Source: an uncultured Armatimonadota bacterium (GTDB taxonomy: Bacteria; Armatimonadota; Fimbriimonadia; Fimbriimonadales; Fimbriimonadaceae). From it: 64,000 nucleotides of DNA. The position numbers were made by a program, and so were the translations under genes. The DNA is taken from the NCBI GenBank assembly GCA_903899015.1, contig CAIUHP010000018.1, positions 1 to 64,000 on the forward strand. Reading direction: 5' to 3'. Position 1 is the first letter of the stretch, and every line of letters starts with the position of its first letter. The notes under the pieces were generated by a model. The model ran no database searches and was not told where the DNA came from. It saw nothing but the letters and a program-made list of their open reading frames with translations. This document shows, piece after piece, positions 41,995-51,304 of the stretch.

Positions 41995-43695
41995 CTAATC
42001 GCCAAACGGCCAGGCGCCAGTCTCGCCCATCCATGAAAATTCCGTTGTTTTGCCCCGCAATTTCCACCGATGTGGGCAATCTGAATCGAGCCAATCTAAG
42101 GGCTCACCGACAGGTTGCGGTCTAGAAGCTAATTCCAGTGCCTTCTTTAGCGCGACCTTATGCTTTGGTTCGACTACCGACGGCTCGATAGCTACAAATA
42201 AAGCCGCACTACTTTCCGAAACAAGTCTAAGCCACTGTTCTACAAGGTTCCAAGGCACCGCCTTCGTAATCGAGACAATGTCAGGATCGGCCACATAAAA
42301 AGCTCCATGTTGAGCAGCTCTGAAAGCAAGCGTATTCACGCCCATGCGACGGTTGCGGTTCCAACTTCGACCGCTCGTATCATCCCCAATACGCTGGATT
42401 TCGTGGTACCCGGTCGCCAGGTGGCTGACCGTATTGCATCCGATGAGACGGACATCTCCTGCGGCATGTCGGATGGTTTGATACAGATCTGTCAATACCT
42501 CCGCGTTTGTTTTCGATCCATCGTGCAAATGCCACCCATCGCGAGTCGGCGAGGCCCCCATTTCGAAGCCCCACAATCCTAATAGATCCCAAGTCGAGAA
42601 ATCATGCTTGACCATCTCGTAGCCCCAATCTGCGAATCGGCGAATGTGTTTCGCAACGTGCTCATGTACATCGGGAATTGTTGGGTCGAGGTAGTTCTTA
42701 TCGCGTGAAAGGCTCCACGATGCGGGCGAATCAGAAAGGGGCGTTAATGGTCGAAACCAAATTCCTGGCCTCACGCCTAAACCTTTGAGTCTGGACGCGA
42801 ATGCCCCCATATCTCCAAACCGAGGGTTACCTTCCCACGGCCCGTGACCAAACTTTCCGTTAAAGGGCCCCATCGCCCAACCCTCGTCGATAACCGAGTA
42901 AGGTCGATTATCTGAGTTTGGAGAAAGCTCAGAAATTAAACCACTCACGCCCGCGATCAACTCAGCACTGTTGTTCCCATAGGCGTAATTCCAGTCGTTT
43001 GTGCCGTAAATGGGCTTATCGGGCAGACGCGGAGCTAGACACATCTGCTTGCAGAACTCTTGAGTTGCAGTGAAGGGACGCTCGTCTTGATTGCCTGAAC
43101 GAAAGATAACTTGCGCAATTTCCAGCGTCCGGGAGCCTAGATTGACAGGAACGCCTCCGCTTCGAACATCGGTCCAAAGGCTTACTCCTTCGGCGTCAGC
43201 GTTCCAGAAGCAAAAGGCTTTAGGATTCGTTCGCACTCCAAACCCGTGAGTGCGTTTGCCATCGAAAGCCATGAAGTACCAAGGCATTGTTCGGCCAGGA
43301 ACTTCTCCTCGCCATTCTAAATCAGCATACGATCTTTCCCAATGGTCTCCCAAGTATCCTTTGATAGACCGTAAATCAGCGTGCCACCGAAATTGAATTC
43401 GCGTCACGATCGGAGCACCGCTTAATCGAAGGTGTACGGCTCCTTCCTTAACTTCCATCCCGATCTCGACTCCCGATCCGGACCAAATTCCAGTAGTCGA
43501 CTTCGTTAGGGCGATCTCATGATTTTCCGAGCCGAAGGCGCGAACCATGTCTGGAAAACGAATAATCGAAGGGGAAATTTGAGTGGATTCCATAGTGGTC
43601 AGGGCTAGGGCACCAACTGGACTCGTGGCAAAAGCAGCAGCGGCTGCTCCCTTCAGTAGATCACGTCGGCTTGTTTCGCTTGATTCAGGTTTCAT
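41995..43695 (-). CDS. Tat-exported GH36-like alpha-galactosidase
   Basis: 566 aa with a twin-arginine leader: TSRRDLLKGAAAAAFATSPVGALA. The TIM barrel follows with YSVIDEGWAMGPF, RPGIWFRPL and the nucleophile region MVKHDFSTWD; the candidate acid/base Asp is in RIGDDTSGRSWNRN. These are features of GH36/GH27-type retaining alpha-galactosidases and related GH-D clan enzymes. Export in a folded state suggests a cofactor-independent but Tat-dependent periplasmic enzyme. It lies next to an RND remnant and 83 nt from the GNAT gene. Confidence 0.8.
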   Translation of the reverse strand: MKPESSETSRRDLLKGAAAAAFATSPVGALALTTMESTQISPSIIRFPDMVRAFGSENHEIALTKSTTGIWSGSGVEIGMEVKEGAVHLRLSGAPIVTRIQFRWHADLRSIKGYLGDHWERSYADLEWRGEVPGRTMPWYFMAFDGKRTHGFGVRTNPKAFCFWNADAEGVSLWTDVRSGGVPVNLGSRTLEIAQVIFRSGNQDERPFTATQEFCKQMCLAPRLPDKPIYGTNDWNYAYGNNSAELIAGVSGLISELSPNSDNRPYSVIDEGWAMGPFNGKFGHGPWEGNPRFGDMGAFASRLKGLGVRPGIWFRPLTPLSDSPASWSLSRDKNYLDPTIPDVHEHVAKHIRRFADWGYEMVKHDFSTWDLLGLWGFEMGASPTRDGWHLHDGSKTNAEVLTDLYQTIRHAAGDVRLIGCNTVSHLATGYHEIQRIGDDTSGRSWNRNRRMGVNTLAFRAAQHGAFYVADPDIVSITKAVPWNLVEQWLRLVSESSAALFVAIEPSVVEPKHKVALKKALELASRPQPVGEPLDWLDSDCPHRWKLRGKTTEFSWMGETGAWPFGD

Positions 43696-43777
43696 AGGGT
43701 AGGTGCTGGGATCGAATAAAACGTCATTCAGATGCTTCGCCAGTATACGGAGTGGGATGCTGATTGCTTGCGGATCA

Positions 43778-44284
43778 TCAGTTCAAATTTAGAACCATAT
43801 ACTCTTCGTCAAAGTACCTTCCCCCATATTTAGCGGCGTTCTTCTCGTATCCATAGGATTGAAAACCAAATGAGGAATACAGTCGCCTTGCCGGTTCGTT
43901 GGTCGAGTTAATTCCAAGTTGAATTTGCTCTAGTCCAGGAAACTTTTTCGCTTCCTGCAGCAGGAATTCGATAATGGCCTTTCCAACCCCTTTTCCTCGG
44001 TAATCCGGATCGACATACATGCCGTAAATATTGGACTTGTGCCGAGATTTCGTGCCTGTCTGCCGTCTGAATGTGGCAATGCCAACCAGCAAACCATCTC
44101 CTTCGAATGCTCCGACCGTAAAGTTTGAATCCGAAGCCAAGATCCTTGCCTGCTGCTGTGAAACAGTAAAGCCAACCTCATCTTCGTGAGCGGCACCGAA
44201 GGAATCCGGACTTTCTAGAAGCCCCGTCAGTCGCAATTTGTGGTGAGCTTCTGCATCTTCAATACTCAGAATGCGAACAATCAT
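43778..44284 (-). CDS. GNAT-family N-acetyltransferase
   Basis: 168 aa, single GNAT domain. The acetyl-CoA binding motif A is YVDPDYRGKGVGKAIIEFLLQEA (R/Q-x-x-G-x-G/A), and the later block LGINSTNEPARRLYSSFGFQSYG is typical of motif B. The substrate may be an amino sugar, a small amine or a protein terminus; the sequence does not decide. It lies alone between divergent genes. Confidence 0.85.
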   Translation of the reverse strand: MIVRILSIEDAEAHHKLRLTGLLESPDSFGAAHEDEVGFTVSQQQARILASDSNFTVGAFEGDGLLVGIATFRRQTGTKSRHKSNIYGMYVDPDYRGKGVGKAIIEFLLQEAKKFPGLEQIQLGINSTNEPARRLYSSFGFQSYGYEKNAAKYGGRYFDEEYMVLNLN

Positions 44285-44386
44285 CCCAACACACTACACC
44301 AGGTTCAAGCATGACAACGAGAGGCTGCGATCATCGAATACAAAAAATCTGATTTCTGATGCTTTAGCGCGGCCCTCTCAACCGCT

Positions 44387-44392
44387 TATAAT
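44387..44392 (+). promoter_or_regulatory. Candidate -10 element for the tricorn-like gene
   Basis: Perfect TATAAT, 45 nt upstream of the start codon. The best -35 match is poor (TTTAGC about 18 nt upstream), so this is a weak promoter call. Confidence 0.3.
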
Positions 44393-44436
44393 TGCGTGGT
44401 TCCTGAATCATACGTTCGCTTTATAACCCCACACCA

Positions 44437-47400
44437 ATGATGAATCTCACGATACTTCGTTCGGCGCTTGCCATACTCCCCGCGTTTTCCTACCCGGCAG
44501 TGCATGAAAAGCCTCTACTTGGAATTTCTAAGGCCCAGGAGTCTGCCGTTCGCGGCTTTTATCGTATGCCCACGATCCATGGACATTCGGTGATCTTTAC
44601 CGCCGAAGGTGACTTGTGGCGGGTTCCGGATTCCGGTGGCGAAGCCCAAAGGCTTACTTCCCACCCAAGTGTGGAATCTCATGCGACGGTCTCTCCAGAC
44701 GGAAAATGGATCGCATTTACCGCCGCTTATGAGGGACCAAACGAAATTTACGTGATGCCGATCACAGGTGGCCTGCCAATCCGGTGCACCTATGAAGGTG
44801 GTAACGCAACTGCGGTCGGTTGGACTCCTGGTGGCCAGATTCTTTACACGACGTCCAAATATTCGACCTTACCGAATGTCCAGGTTTGCACCGTCGATCC
44901 CATTACTCGCCGCCAAAGCTTGCTTCCTCTCGCACAGGCCAGCGATGGAACCTATTCGGACGATGGAAAACAATTCTTCTTCACACGCATGCCCTTTCAA
45001 GGTAGTGAAACGAAGCGATATCAGGGTGGAACGGCTCAAAACATTTGGCGATGGGACGGCGGTTCCAGCGAAGCCAAACCCCTAACATCCGATTTCAAAG
45101 GAACCAGTAAAACGCCCATGTACTGGAATGGGCGGATCTATTTCGCGTCTGACCGAGACGGCGTGATGAATATTTGGTCGATGGACCGAAATGGTCATGA
45201 CCTCAAACGCCATACCCACCACACAGACTATGACGTGCAATCTCCGAGTCTCTCGGAAGGGAAAATCGTTTACCAATATGGTGCGGACGTTTTTGAATTG
45301 GACCTCCAATCCGGTCAGGATCGACTTATTCCCATCACGTTAGCTTCCGATTTCGATCAGATGCGTGAAAGGTGGGTCAAGAACCCTGCAAGTTGGATAT
45401 CGTCGGCTCATATATCCCCCGACGGGTCCAAGCTTGCGTTAACAGCGCGTGGCGAAGTTTTCGTTGCTCCGGTCAAGGTGGGCCGCCTCATTCAGGCAAC
45501 GCGCGGCAAAAATGTCCGCTATCGAGAAGCCCAATTTACGTCCGATGGAAAGTCATTACTTGCCTTCTCTGACGAAAGTGGCGAGGTCGAACTTTGGAAA
45601 CTTGACCCCATGGGCACCACCAAACACGCGCCCGAGCAATTAACTAAGGACGGGAAAATTCTGCGGTTGCAAGCGGAAGGATCCCCCGATGGCAAGTGGA
45701 TCGCTCATACCGACAAGAGTCACCGACTTTACTTGTACGACGTAGCGACCAAATCGAACAAGGTGATCGTCACTTCCAACGTTGACGATATTTCGGATCT
45801 GGTCTGGTCCCCGGATAGTCGATATCTTGCCTATCGTGAATCGGCCACAAATCAATTCGATCAGCTCAAACTTTACACGGTTGCAACCGGAACGTCGGTT
45901 AACGTCACCACCAATCGATTTAATAGTTCCAGTCCTTCATTCTCGACGGATGGCAAGTTCCTGTACTTCCTGTCCGATCGAAATTTGCGAACGTCGGTAG
46001 GATCACCGTGGGGAACCCGAGCTCCTGAACCTTACTTCGACAAACAGCAGCAAATCTGTTTTGTAACTCTTCAGAAAGGCACTCGCTCTCCATTCCAACC
46101 TGATGACGAACTTACAAAACCTTCGGTCACCGCGAAGGGCCCAGTTCCCGCCGTAGATACTGATGACCTTGCATCTCGGATCGCCTTTGTGCCAATTCCC
46201 GCTGGGAATTATCGCAACCTCACCGTTTGCGGCGATCACCTATTCTTCGAGGCAGGTGATAGCGGTCCGTCCAGCCTCCAATCCGTTACGATTCGCAACC
46301 ACAACATCAAAGCAGACACGGTGCTTCCAAGTGTCATGACTTATGAAACCAATTTCGACCACAAGAAGATTTTAGCGACGACACCATCTGGATTCCTCGT
46401 TTTCGAAGCAAGCGGCACGCCGCCCGACACGGGAGAGAGCCGAGTCAATCTCGATGGTTGGACTTTCTCATTTTCTCCGAAAGAGGAATGGCAACAAATG
46501 TTTGATGATGCCTGGCGGCTGCATCGAGACTACTTGTACGCTCCTAACATGCAGGGCGTCGATTGGCCAGCGATGCGAAAGAAGTATCGCCCGCTAGTCG
46601 ATCGCGTTACGGACCGATATGAACTGTCTAACGTTCTTGCTCAGATGGTCGGAGAAGTTTCTCTTCTCCACACGTTTGTTAGTGGCGGAGAACAAAGGCC
46701 AGGCACCGATGCCGTCGAAGTTGCATCCCTTGGCGCTATGTGGGAAAAGGTGCCAAGTGCAGGCGGATACCGACTCACGAGAATCTATCGAAACGACCCC
46801 GACGTTCCAAACGAGGCGGGACCGCTCGTGCGACCCGATGTTGACCTTAAAGAAGGCGATGTCATCTCCGAAATCGATGGCGTACCAACTCTTTCTGTCG
46901 ATAATGCCGCGGAACTGCTCCGAATGAAATCGGGCAAACAAGTTCGCATTGCGGTTTATCAAGGAGGCGACCGAGCAAAACTCAAAGAGGCTGTCATTCT
47001 CCCCATTTCGGCTGGTCAGGACCATAACCTGCGCTACTCGGACTGGGAGTTCAGCCGCCGCCAGGCCGTTGAAAAAACGTCCAACGGATCGTTCGGATAT
47101 GTTCACCTTCGAGCGATGGGAAATACCGACTATGACCAGTGGGAGAGGGATTTCTATCCCGCCTTCGACCGAGAAGGCTTGATCATCGATGTTCGGCATA
47201 ACAACGGTGGCAACATTGACAGCTGGATTCTAGAAAAGCTACTCAGAAAGGCATGGATGTTCTGGAACCAACACACTGGCCAGCCTAACAGCAACATGCA
47301 GTTCGCGTTCCGAGGAAAAGTTGTTGTGCTGTGCGACGAGGAAACCGCTTCAGATGGAGAGGCCTTCACGGAAGGCTTTCGCCGTCTCGGTCTCGGCAAG

Positions 47401-47712
47401 GTCATTGGAACCCGAACGTGGGGCGGTGAGGTTTGGCTTTCTGGCTCGAATCTCCTTGTCGACCGAGGTGTTGCAACTGCCGCCGAATATGGAGTCTATG
47501 GACCGGAAGGCAAATGGCTCATCGAGGGCCATGGCGTCGATCCCGACATCATCGTAGATAATCTGCCGCATGCGACATTTGAAGGTCAGGATGCTCAGCT
47601 AGAAGCAGCAATCAAGTTCTTGAAGGAAGAGATTGCCAAGCACCCCAATCCAGTGCCAGCGGCTCCGGCATTCCCAGATAAATCGTTCCCGCCCCATAAA
47701 AAGGGCAACTGA
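44437..47712 (+). CDS. Tricorn-like S41 peptidase
   Basis: 1091 aa. The leader MMNLTILRSALAILPAFSYPA suggests export. Two beta-propeller regions span about residues 45-330 and 340-560 with repeated SPDGKWIAF, TSDGKSLLAF and SPDSRYLAY blades. A PDZ domain lies near 760-850 and the C1/S41 core near 880-1060, with the nucleophile Ser-Asp in DEETASDGEAF and GxRTWGGEVWL following. The conserved H is in EVSLLHTFVSGG, where a neighbouring Ser of archaeal tricorn seems replaced by Leu. Tricorn degrades oligopeptides; here it may process peptides in the catabolic region. Confidence 0.86.
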   Translation: MMNLTILRSALAILPAFSYPAVHEKPLLGISKAQESAVRGFYRMPTIHGHSVIFTAEGDLWRVPDSGGEAQRLTSHPSVESHATVSPDGKWIAFTAAYEGPNEIYVMPITGGLPIRCTYEGGNATAVGWTPGGQILYTTSKYSTLPNVQVCTVDPITRRQSLLPLAQASDGTYSDDGKQFFFTRMPFQGSETKRYQGGTAQNIWRWDGGSSEAKPLTSDFKGTSKTPMYWNGRIYFASDRDGVMNIWSMDRNGHDLKRHTHHTDYDVQSPSLSEGKIVYQYGADVFELDLQSGQDRLIPITLASDFDQMRERWVKNPASWISSAHISPDGSKLALTARGEVFVAPVKVGRLIQATRGKNVRYREAQFTSDGKSLLAFSDESGEVELWKLDPMGTTKHAPEQLTKDGKILRLQAEGSPDGKWIAHTDKSHRLYLYDVATKSNKVIVTSNVDDISDLVWSPDSRYLAYRESATNQFDQLKLYTVATGTSVNVTTNRFNSSSPSFSTDGKFLYFLSDRNLRTSVGSPWGTRAPEPYFDKQQQICFVTLQKGTRSPFQPDDELTKPSVTAKGPVPAVDTDDLASRIAFVPIPAGNYRNLTVCGDHLFFEAGDSGPSSLQSVTIRNHNIKADTVLPSVMTYETNFDHKKILATTPSGFLVFEASGTPPDTGESRVNLDGWTFSFSPKEEWQQMFDDAWRLHRDYLYAPNMQGVDWPAMRKKYRPLVDRVTDRYELSNVLAQMVGEVSLLHTFVSGGEQRPGTDAVEVASLGAMWEKVPSAGGYRLTRIYRNDPDVPNEAGPLVRPDVDLKEGDVISEIDGVPTLSVDNAAELLRMKSGKQVRIAVYQGGDRAKLKEAVILPISAGQDHNLRYSDWEFSRRQAVEKTSNGSFGYVHLRAMGNTDYDQWERDFYPAFDREGLIIDVRHNNGGNIDSWILEKLLRKAWMFWNQHTGQPNSNMQFAFRGKVVVLCDEETASDGEAFTEGFRRLGLGKVIGTRTWGGEVWLSGSNLLVDRGVATAAEYGVYGPEGKWLIEGHGVDPDIIVDNLPHATFEGQDAQLEAAIKFLKEEIAKHPNPVPAAPAFPDKSFPPHKKGN

Positions 47713-47732
47713 CGCACGGATCCCGCATCCGT

Positions 47733-47766
47733 CAAATAGGCTGAACCGAGACGTTCAGCCTATTTG
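47733..47766. terminator. Hairpin between convergent genes
   Basis: Perfect 14-bp stem CAAATAGGCTGAAC / GTTCAGCCTATTTG with loop CGAGAC. It overlaps the stop codon of the leftward regulator and lies 21 nt past the tricorn stop. AT-rich ends on both sides suit bidirectional termination. Confidence 0.7.
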
Positions 47767-48632
47767 AATTCGGCTTGGACTTTTTCAACAAATTCCGTAT
47801 TGATGATCAATTTGCCACTAGCCCACTCGAAATTGGCGGTTTTCAAGTAAGGGCGAAGCGTGTTGTCTGACATGTTCAGACACTCTGCGAGAGCGTTTTG
47901 CGAAATCGGATGCCTGAAGGTTTCACGCTCGGAATCAAACTCGACGGTTGACTTGATACCAATAAGATTTCTCACGAGGCTCTTCACTCGCTCTTCGTTG
48001 CTTTGGAGGGCAAACATGGATTGCTGAAGCCACCGGAAATCCGCATCTCGGCTCTTTGCCAATGCTTTCGAAATCGCGTCAATCTTCAGGATCTCCAAAG
48101 GGTTGTTGATATGGATCACACATCCAGGTTGGATGCAAACGACCATCTCCACCGTCCTTGGTTTCCTGGAATCAGTCCGACTCGTTACTCCCGATGGTCG
48201 CCCATCGACGGTTGACATAAAAGCGTTCGAGCTGGCAATAAATCCTGACCGAATGGGCTGAAAAGCCGGAAGGAGGCTGGCAATTCTCCCACTCTCCACC
48301 CTGCCCCAAACTCGCACGTATCGCCCATCGACGACCAAGAATGCTTCCTGGTGTTGAGAATCAAATGGGAGAACGACCTGCCAAGCATTGTATTCCCGTA
48401 GTTGCTGTCCTACAAGCTGATTTCTAAAAGCCTGAAACTCTTCCTGAGTGGGCTCGAAATCCCATCTTGCAACGGCATCCGTTACCGATTCCCCGTTGAC
48501 GGAATCGTATGCATACGCAAATTGTGATTCTGGGTCGAAAACGGACGGCCAATAGGATGACAACGGAGCAACTCTTCCCTCATCACGAGGGACGGCGTTT
48601 TCGATATAGGAGTTTCTTCGCGATATGCTCAT
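47760..48632 (-). CDS. Putative Crp/Fnr-like transcriptional regulator
   Basis: 290 aa. The central part (about 95-190) has beta-roll-like spacing (YVRVWGRVESGRIASLLPAFQ ... MVVCIQPGCVIHI), then a long helix with LAKSRDADFRWLQQSMFALQSNEERVKSLVRNLI as in Crp dimer helices, and a C-terminal winged helix with NALAECLNMSDNTLRPYLKTANFEW. The fold is therefore Crp/Fnr-like, but no cyclic-nucleotide signature is visible and the ligand is unknown. Its start faces the GH29 gene across a 518-bp region with inverted repeats, one 56 nt upstream, so autoregulation is plausible. Confidence 0.6.
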   Translation of the reverse strand: MSISRRNSYIENAVPRDEGRVAPLSSYWPSVFDPESQFAYAYDSVNGESVTDAVARWDFEPTQEEFQAFRNQLVGQQLREYNAWQVVLPFDSQHQEAFLVVDGRYVRVWGRVESGRIASLLPAFQPIRSGFIASSNAFMSTVDGRPSGVTSRTDSRKPRTVEMVVCIQPGCVIHINNPLEILKIDAISKALAKSRDADFRWLQQSMFALQSNEERVKSLVRNLIGIKSTVEFDSERETFRHPISQNALAECLNMSDNTLRPYLKTANFEWASGKLIINTEFVEKVQAEFK

Positions 48633-48687
48633 GTCTTCTTAGCAAGAATTCTTTTCCATGTTTTCAGTGCATCGAAATCATTTTTCG

Positions 48688-48700
48688 CATGAATTTCGTC
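48688..48700. promoter_or_regulatory. Candidate regulator box 1
   Basis: CATGAATTTCGTC matches the box at 48871-48883 (reverse complement CACGAATTTCGTG) at 11 of 13 positions and lies 56 nt upstream of the Crp-like gene. Confidence 0.35.
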
Positions 48701-48824
48701 TTATATCTAAATACGGAATGATCTCCTAGAAACCAAACTCGCCTGTTAGAGTGAAACGGTCGTAGAAGTGCTGATCGTTGCACCTTCTATTCTATGATTC
48801 CCTCGAACCACCAAACAGGTAGAC

Positions 48825-48832
48825 AAACGTTT
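48825..48832. promoter_or_regulatory. AAACGTTT palindrome, candidate LacI operator
   Basis: AAACGTTT with a central CpG, the half-site form typical of LacI/CcpA-type operators. It sits upstream of GH29 and matches the core of the 51305-51314 site next to the LacI gene. Confidence 0.35.
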
Positions 48833-48870
48833 CCAGACGAAATTTTCTCGTGGAAAGATTCAAATATTTG

Positions 48871-48883
48871 CACGAAATTCGTG
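48871..48883. promoter_or_regulatory. Candidate regulator box 2 (perfect inverted repeat)
   Basis: CACGAA-A-TTCGTG, a perfect 6-bp inverted repeat with one central base, about 270 nt upstream of the GH29 start and 240 nt from the regulator start. Confidence 0.4.
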
Positions 48884-49150
48884 TAACATACTTTTCAGAT
48901 GGTGTCGGGGCTGATCTTGATCAGGTTTTGACTTTCATGGATTGAATTCATCTGGACCAAACCGGACGTACTTTCTGCAGAAGAGGGCGAAGTACGTTCG
49001 GGCCAAATCGTAAACATTGGGACACACGCGAAGAGAACCGTGGGAGGGTGGCCTCCTGTTTCGGCTTTTCTTCGGAAATACGTCATCCGTACATACGATT
49101 AAACTCTCTCGCCACATACTGATAGGAGCGATTGAGTACCCTCAGAATCG

Positions 49151-50197
49151 ATGCGAAACGATGTTCTTTCCCACTCGACAACGACGTCAGCCGACAAGCC
49201 AGCTTGGCTAATCGACCGGCTCAAGTGGTTTAAAGAGCAGGAGTTCGGAATTATTCTCCATTGGGGGCTTTATGCCTTCTGGGATTGTTGCGAGAGTTGG
49301 CCACTCGTGCCGGAAGATACTTGGGCACGGGGCGAAATGAAGTGCTGGATTGAACGGGACCGGGATTTAGACCGATTCCAGCGGGATTACTGGAATCTCA
49401 ATAAACAATTTAATCCCGTTGACTTTGATCCCGACGCTTGGGCAGCAGTATTCGCGGAATCGGGCGCCAAATACGTTTGCTTTACAACCAAGCATCACGA
49501 CGGGTTCTGTATGTGGGACACCGCAACAACCGACTACAAGATTACGGGACCTGATTGCCGCTTCCATACCCACCCGAAAGCCGATGTGACCAAACATCTT
49601 TTTGACGCACTTCGACGAGCCGGATTGGGGGTTTCTGTTTACTTCAGTAAGGCGGACTGGCACTGCCCTTATTATTGGAATCCGGAACCAAAACCTTTTC
49701 ATCGCGGTGCAAACACGTTAGATCGCCCTGAAATTTTCGAAAAGTTCGTTCAATACACACATGAGCAAATTCGAGAATTGCTTACCAATTACGGAAAGAT
49801 CGATATTCTTTGGCTTGACGCCGGCTGGGTTAAAGACAAAGAAGACATTCGCATGGCTGAAATTGTCGAGATGGGGCGAAAATTACAACCAGGATTGCTA
49901 GTCGCAAATCGCACGGTAGGCGATTTTGAAGACTTCGTAACTCCCGAGCGCGAAATTCCAGACGAAGCTCTGCCAGATGCATGGGAAGCATGTTTGCCCT
50001 TGGGACCTGATTGGAAGTACACCGAAGGTCAACCCTTGAAGTCTGCTGAGACGGTTTTCGAAGAAATCCGTACCACAAATGAGCGGGGCGGAAATTTTCT
50101 TCTCGGGATTGGTCCGAAATATGATGGAACGATTACAGTCGAAGATCAAGCTATTCTAAGAGAAATTGGACGCCTGAGACGCAATACTGGAAGATAG
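49151..50197 (+). CDS. Alpha-L-fucosidase (GH29)
   Basis: 348 aa, the length of a catalytic domain without accessory domains. KWFKEQEFGIILHWGLYAFWD, VCFTTKHHDGFCMWDT and the nucleophile region KIDILWLDAGW mark GH29; the C-terminal GGNFLLGIGPKYDGTI is also conserved. No signal peptide, so it probably acts in the cytoplasm on imported oligosaccharides, removing alpha-L-fucose. The LacI-family gene follows 15 nt downstream, which suggests local regulation by a fucosylated ligand. Confidence 0.88.
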   Translation: MRNDVLSHSTTTSADKPAWLIDRLKWFKEQEFGIILHWGLYAFWDCCESWPLVPEDTWARGEMKCWIERDRDLDRFQRDYWNLNKQFNPVDFDPDAWAAVFAESGAKYVCFTTKHHDGFCMWDTATTDYKITGPDCRFHTHPKADVTKHLFDALRRAGLGVSVYFSKADWHCPYYWNPEPKPFHRGANTLDRPEIFEKFVQYTHEQIRELLTNYGKIDILWLDAGWVKDKEDIRMAEIVEMGRKLQPGLLVANRTVGDFEDFVTPEREIPDEALPDAWEACLPLGPDWKYTEGQPLKSAETVFEEIRTTNERGGNFLLGIGPKYDGTITVEDQAILREIGRLRRNTGR

Positions 50198-50212
50198 ATC
50201 ATCAAGCTACCC

Positions 50213-51259
50213 ATGAGGGAAAAACGACGCCCGAACGAAAAGAGTAGAGCGACGCTAAAAGAAGTCGCCAATGCGGTTGGAGTTTCCATCTGTACGGCTT
50301 CTGTTGTCCTGAACAATAGTCATTCGGGATCGAGAGTATCGGAATCGACGCGGGCAGCCGTCATTGAGGCGGCCCGAACGCTCGGTTATCGAGCTAATCA
50401 GCTCGCTCGGTCACTTCACGCCGGCCACACCCATGTTCTCGGGGTCGTGCCAGCTGCTACGGATACGAATATCCTGCTTGGTCCCCATCTTCAGCATGTT
50501 CTAAACGGCATAGTCAATGAAACCGAAGTCCATGGCTACGACTTGTCCCTGATTACCCGGTGCGATCAATCCAAGCCGTCCGATTTACTCGACGCCTTGC
50601 TGGGAGGCCGAATGGATGGTGTTATCGTCGTTGCACCGCGATCAAATTCGCGATTGATTCCCTTGCTTAGAAATGAGAAGCTTCCCATGGTTGTCATAGA
50701 TGGCGATCCTGACCAGTGCGACAACATTTTTGAGATCGACAACGAAGCATCCGTTTTGAATGCGATCAGATATATTCATTCACTCGGACACACGAAGATT
50801 GGGCACATTGCTGGCCCACAGGATCTGTATGCGGCACGCATTCGAAAAGATGCGTTCTTCCGAGGCATGAGCATGCTAGGCATTCCCTTGCGAACAGAAT
50901 GGCTCCAAGTTGGACTCTTTGACGTCGTTTCCGGGGAAGAGGCGATGAATCGCATTTTAAAGAACGACGATTTACCTACCGCAGTCTTCTGTGCGAACGA
51001 TGAAATGGCCTTTGGTGCGCTCAACGCAATGCATTCAAAGGGATTGAGGGTCCCAGAAGACATCAGCATTATGGGTTTCGACGATGTTCCGGTTGCATCT
51101 TTGACTTCCCCGCCACTCACTACGATCAAACATCCAGTGGACGAAATTGCACGGGCTGCAACAGCCGCGCTCATAAATTACATTGAGGATGGCACTCCGA
51201 TCACCAGCCGCACATTCTTAGGCAGTTTGGTTGAACGTTCTTCGACAGGTAACTTGTAG
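50213..51259 (+). CDS. LacI-family transcriptional regulator
   Basis: 348 aa. The N-terminal HTH and hinge are ATLKEVANAVGVSICTASVVLNN at about residues 13-36, with LGYRANQLARSL at the hinge helix. The periplasmic-binding-like effector domain follows (GVIVVAPRSNSRLIPLL, IGHIAGPQDLYAARIRKDAF, and VFCANDEMAFGALNAM). It likely represses the GH29 operon and/or the downstream pseudopilin operon. A TAAACGTTTA palindrome lies 45 nt past its stop, before the pseudopilin gene. Confidence 0.9.
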   Translation: MREKRRPNEKSRATLKEVANAVGVSICTASVVLNNSHSGSRVSESTRAAVIEAARTLGYRANQLARSLHAGHTHVLGVVPAATDTNILLGPHLQHVLNGIVNETEVHGYDLSLITRCDQSKPSDLLDALLGGRMDGVIVVAPRSNSRLIPLLRNEKLPMVVIDGDPDQCDNIFEIDNEASVLNAIRYIHSLGHTKIGHIAGPQDLYAARIRKDAFFRGMSMLGIPLRTEWLQVGLFDVVSGEEAMNRILKNDDLPTAVFCANDEMAFGALNAMHSKGLRVPEDISIMGFDDVPVASLTSPPLTTIKHPVDEIARAATAALINYIEDGTPITSRTFLGSLVERSSTGNL

Positions 51260-51304
51260 AGGCTAAGCCTATTAGAAAACCCACAATTTTCCCTATATCG
51301 TGAA

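Larger units (their letters stand above)
48633..49150. other. Large divergent regulatory region
   Basis: 518 bp between the Crp-like regulator and GH29 genes. It contains two CACGAATTTCGTG-like boxes, an AAACGTTT palindrome, ACGA-N7-TCGT (48837-48851), and ACGTACTT / AAGTACGT with a 16-nt spacer (48966-48997). No coding frame with good composition is present. The density of dyads suggests control by more than one regulator. Confidence 0.5.

Noticed and set aside
40600-42000. Insertion sequence as the cause of the RND pump remnant
   Set aside because: No transposase frame or terminal inverted repeats were seen on either side; only the breakpoint remains.
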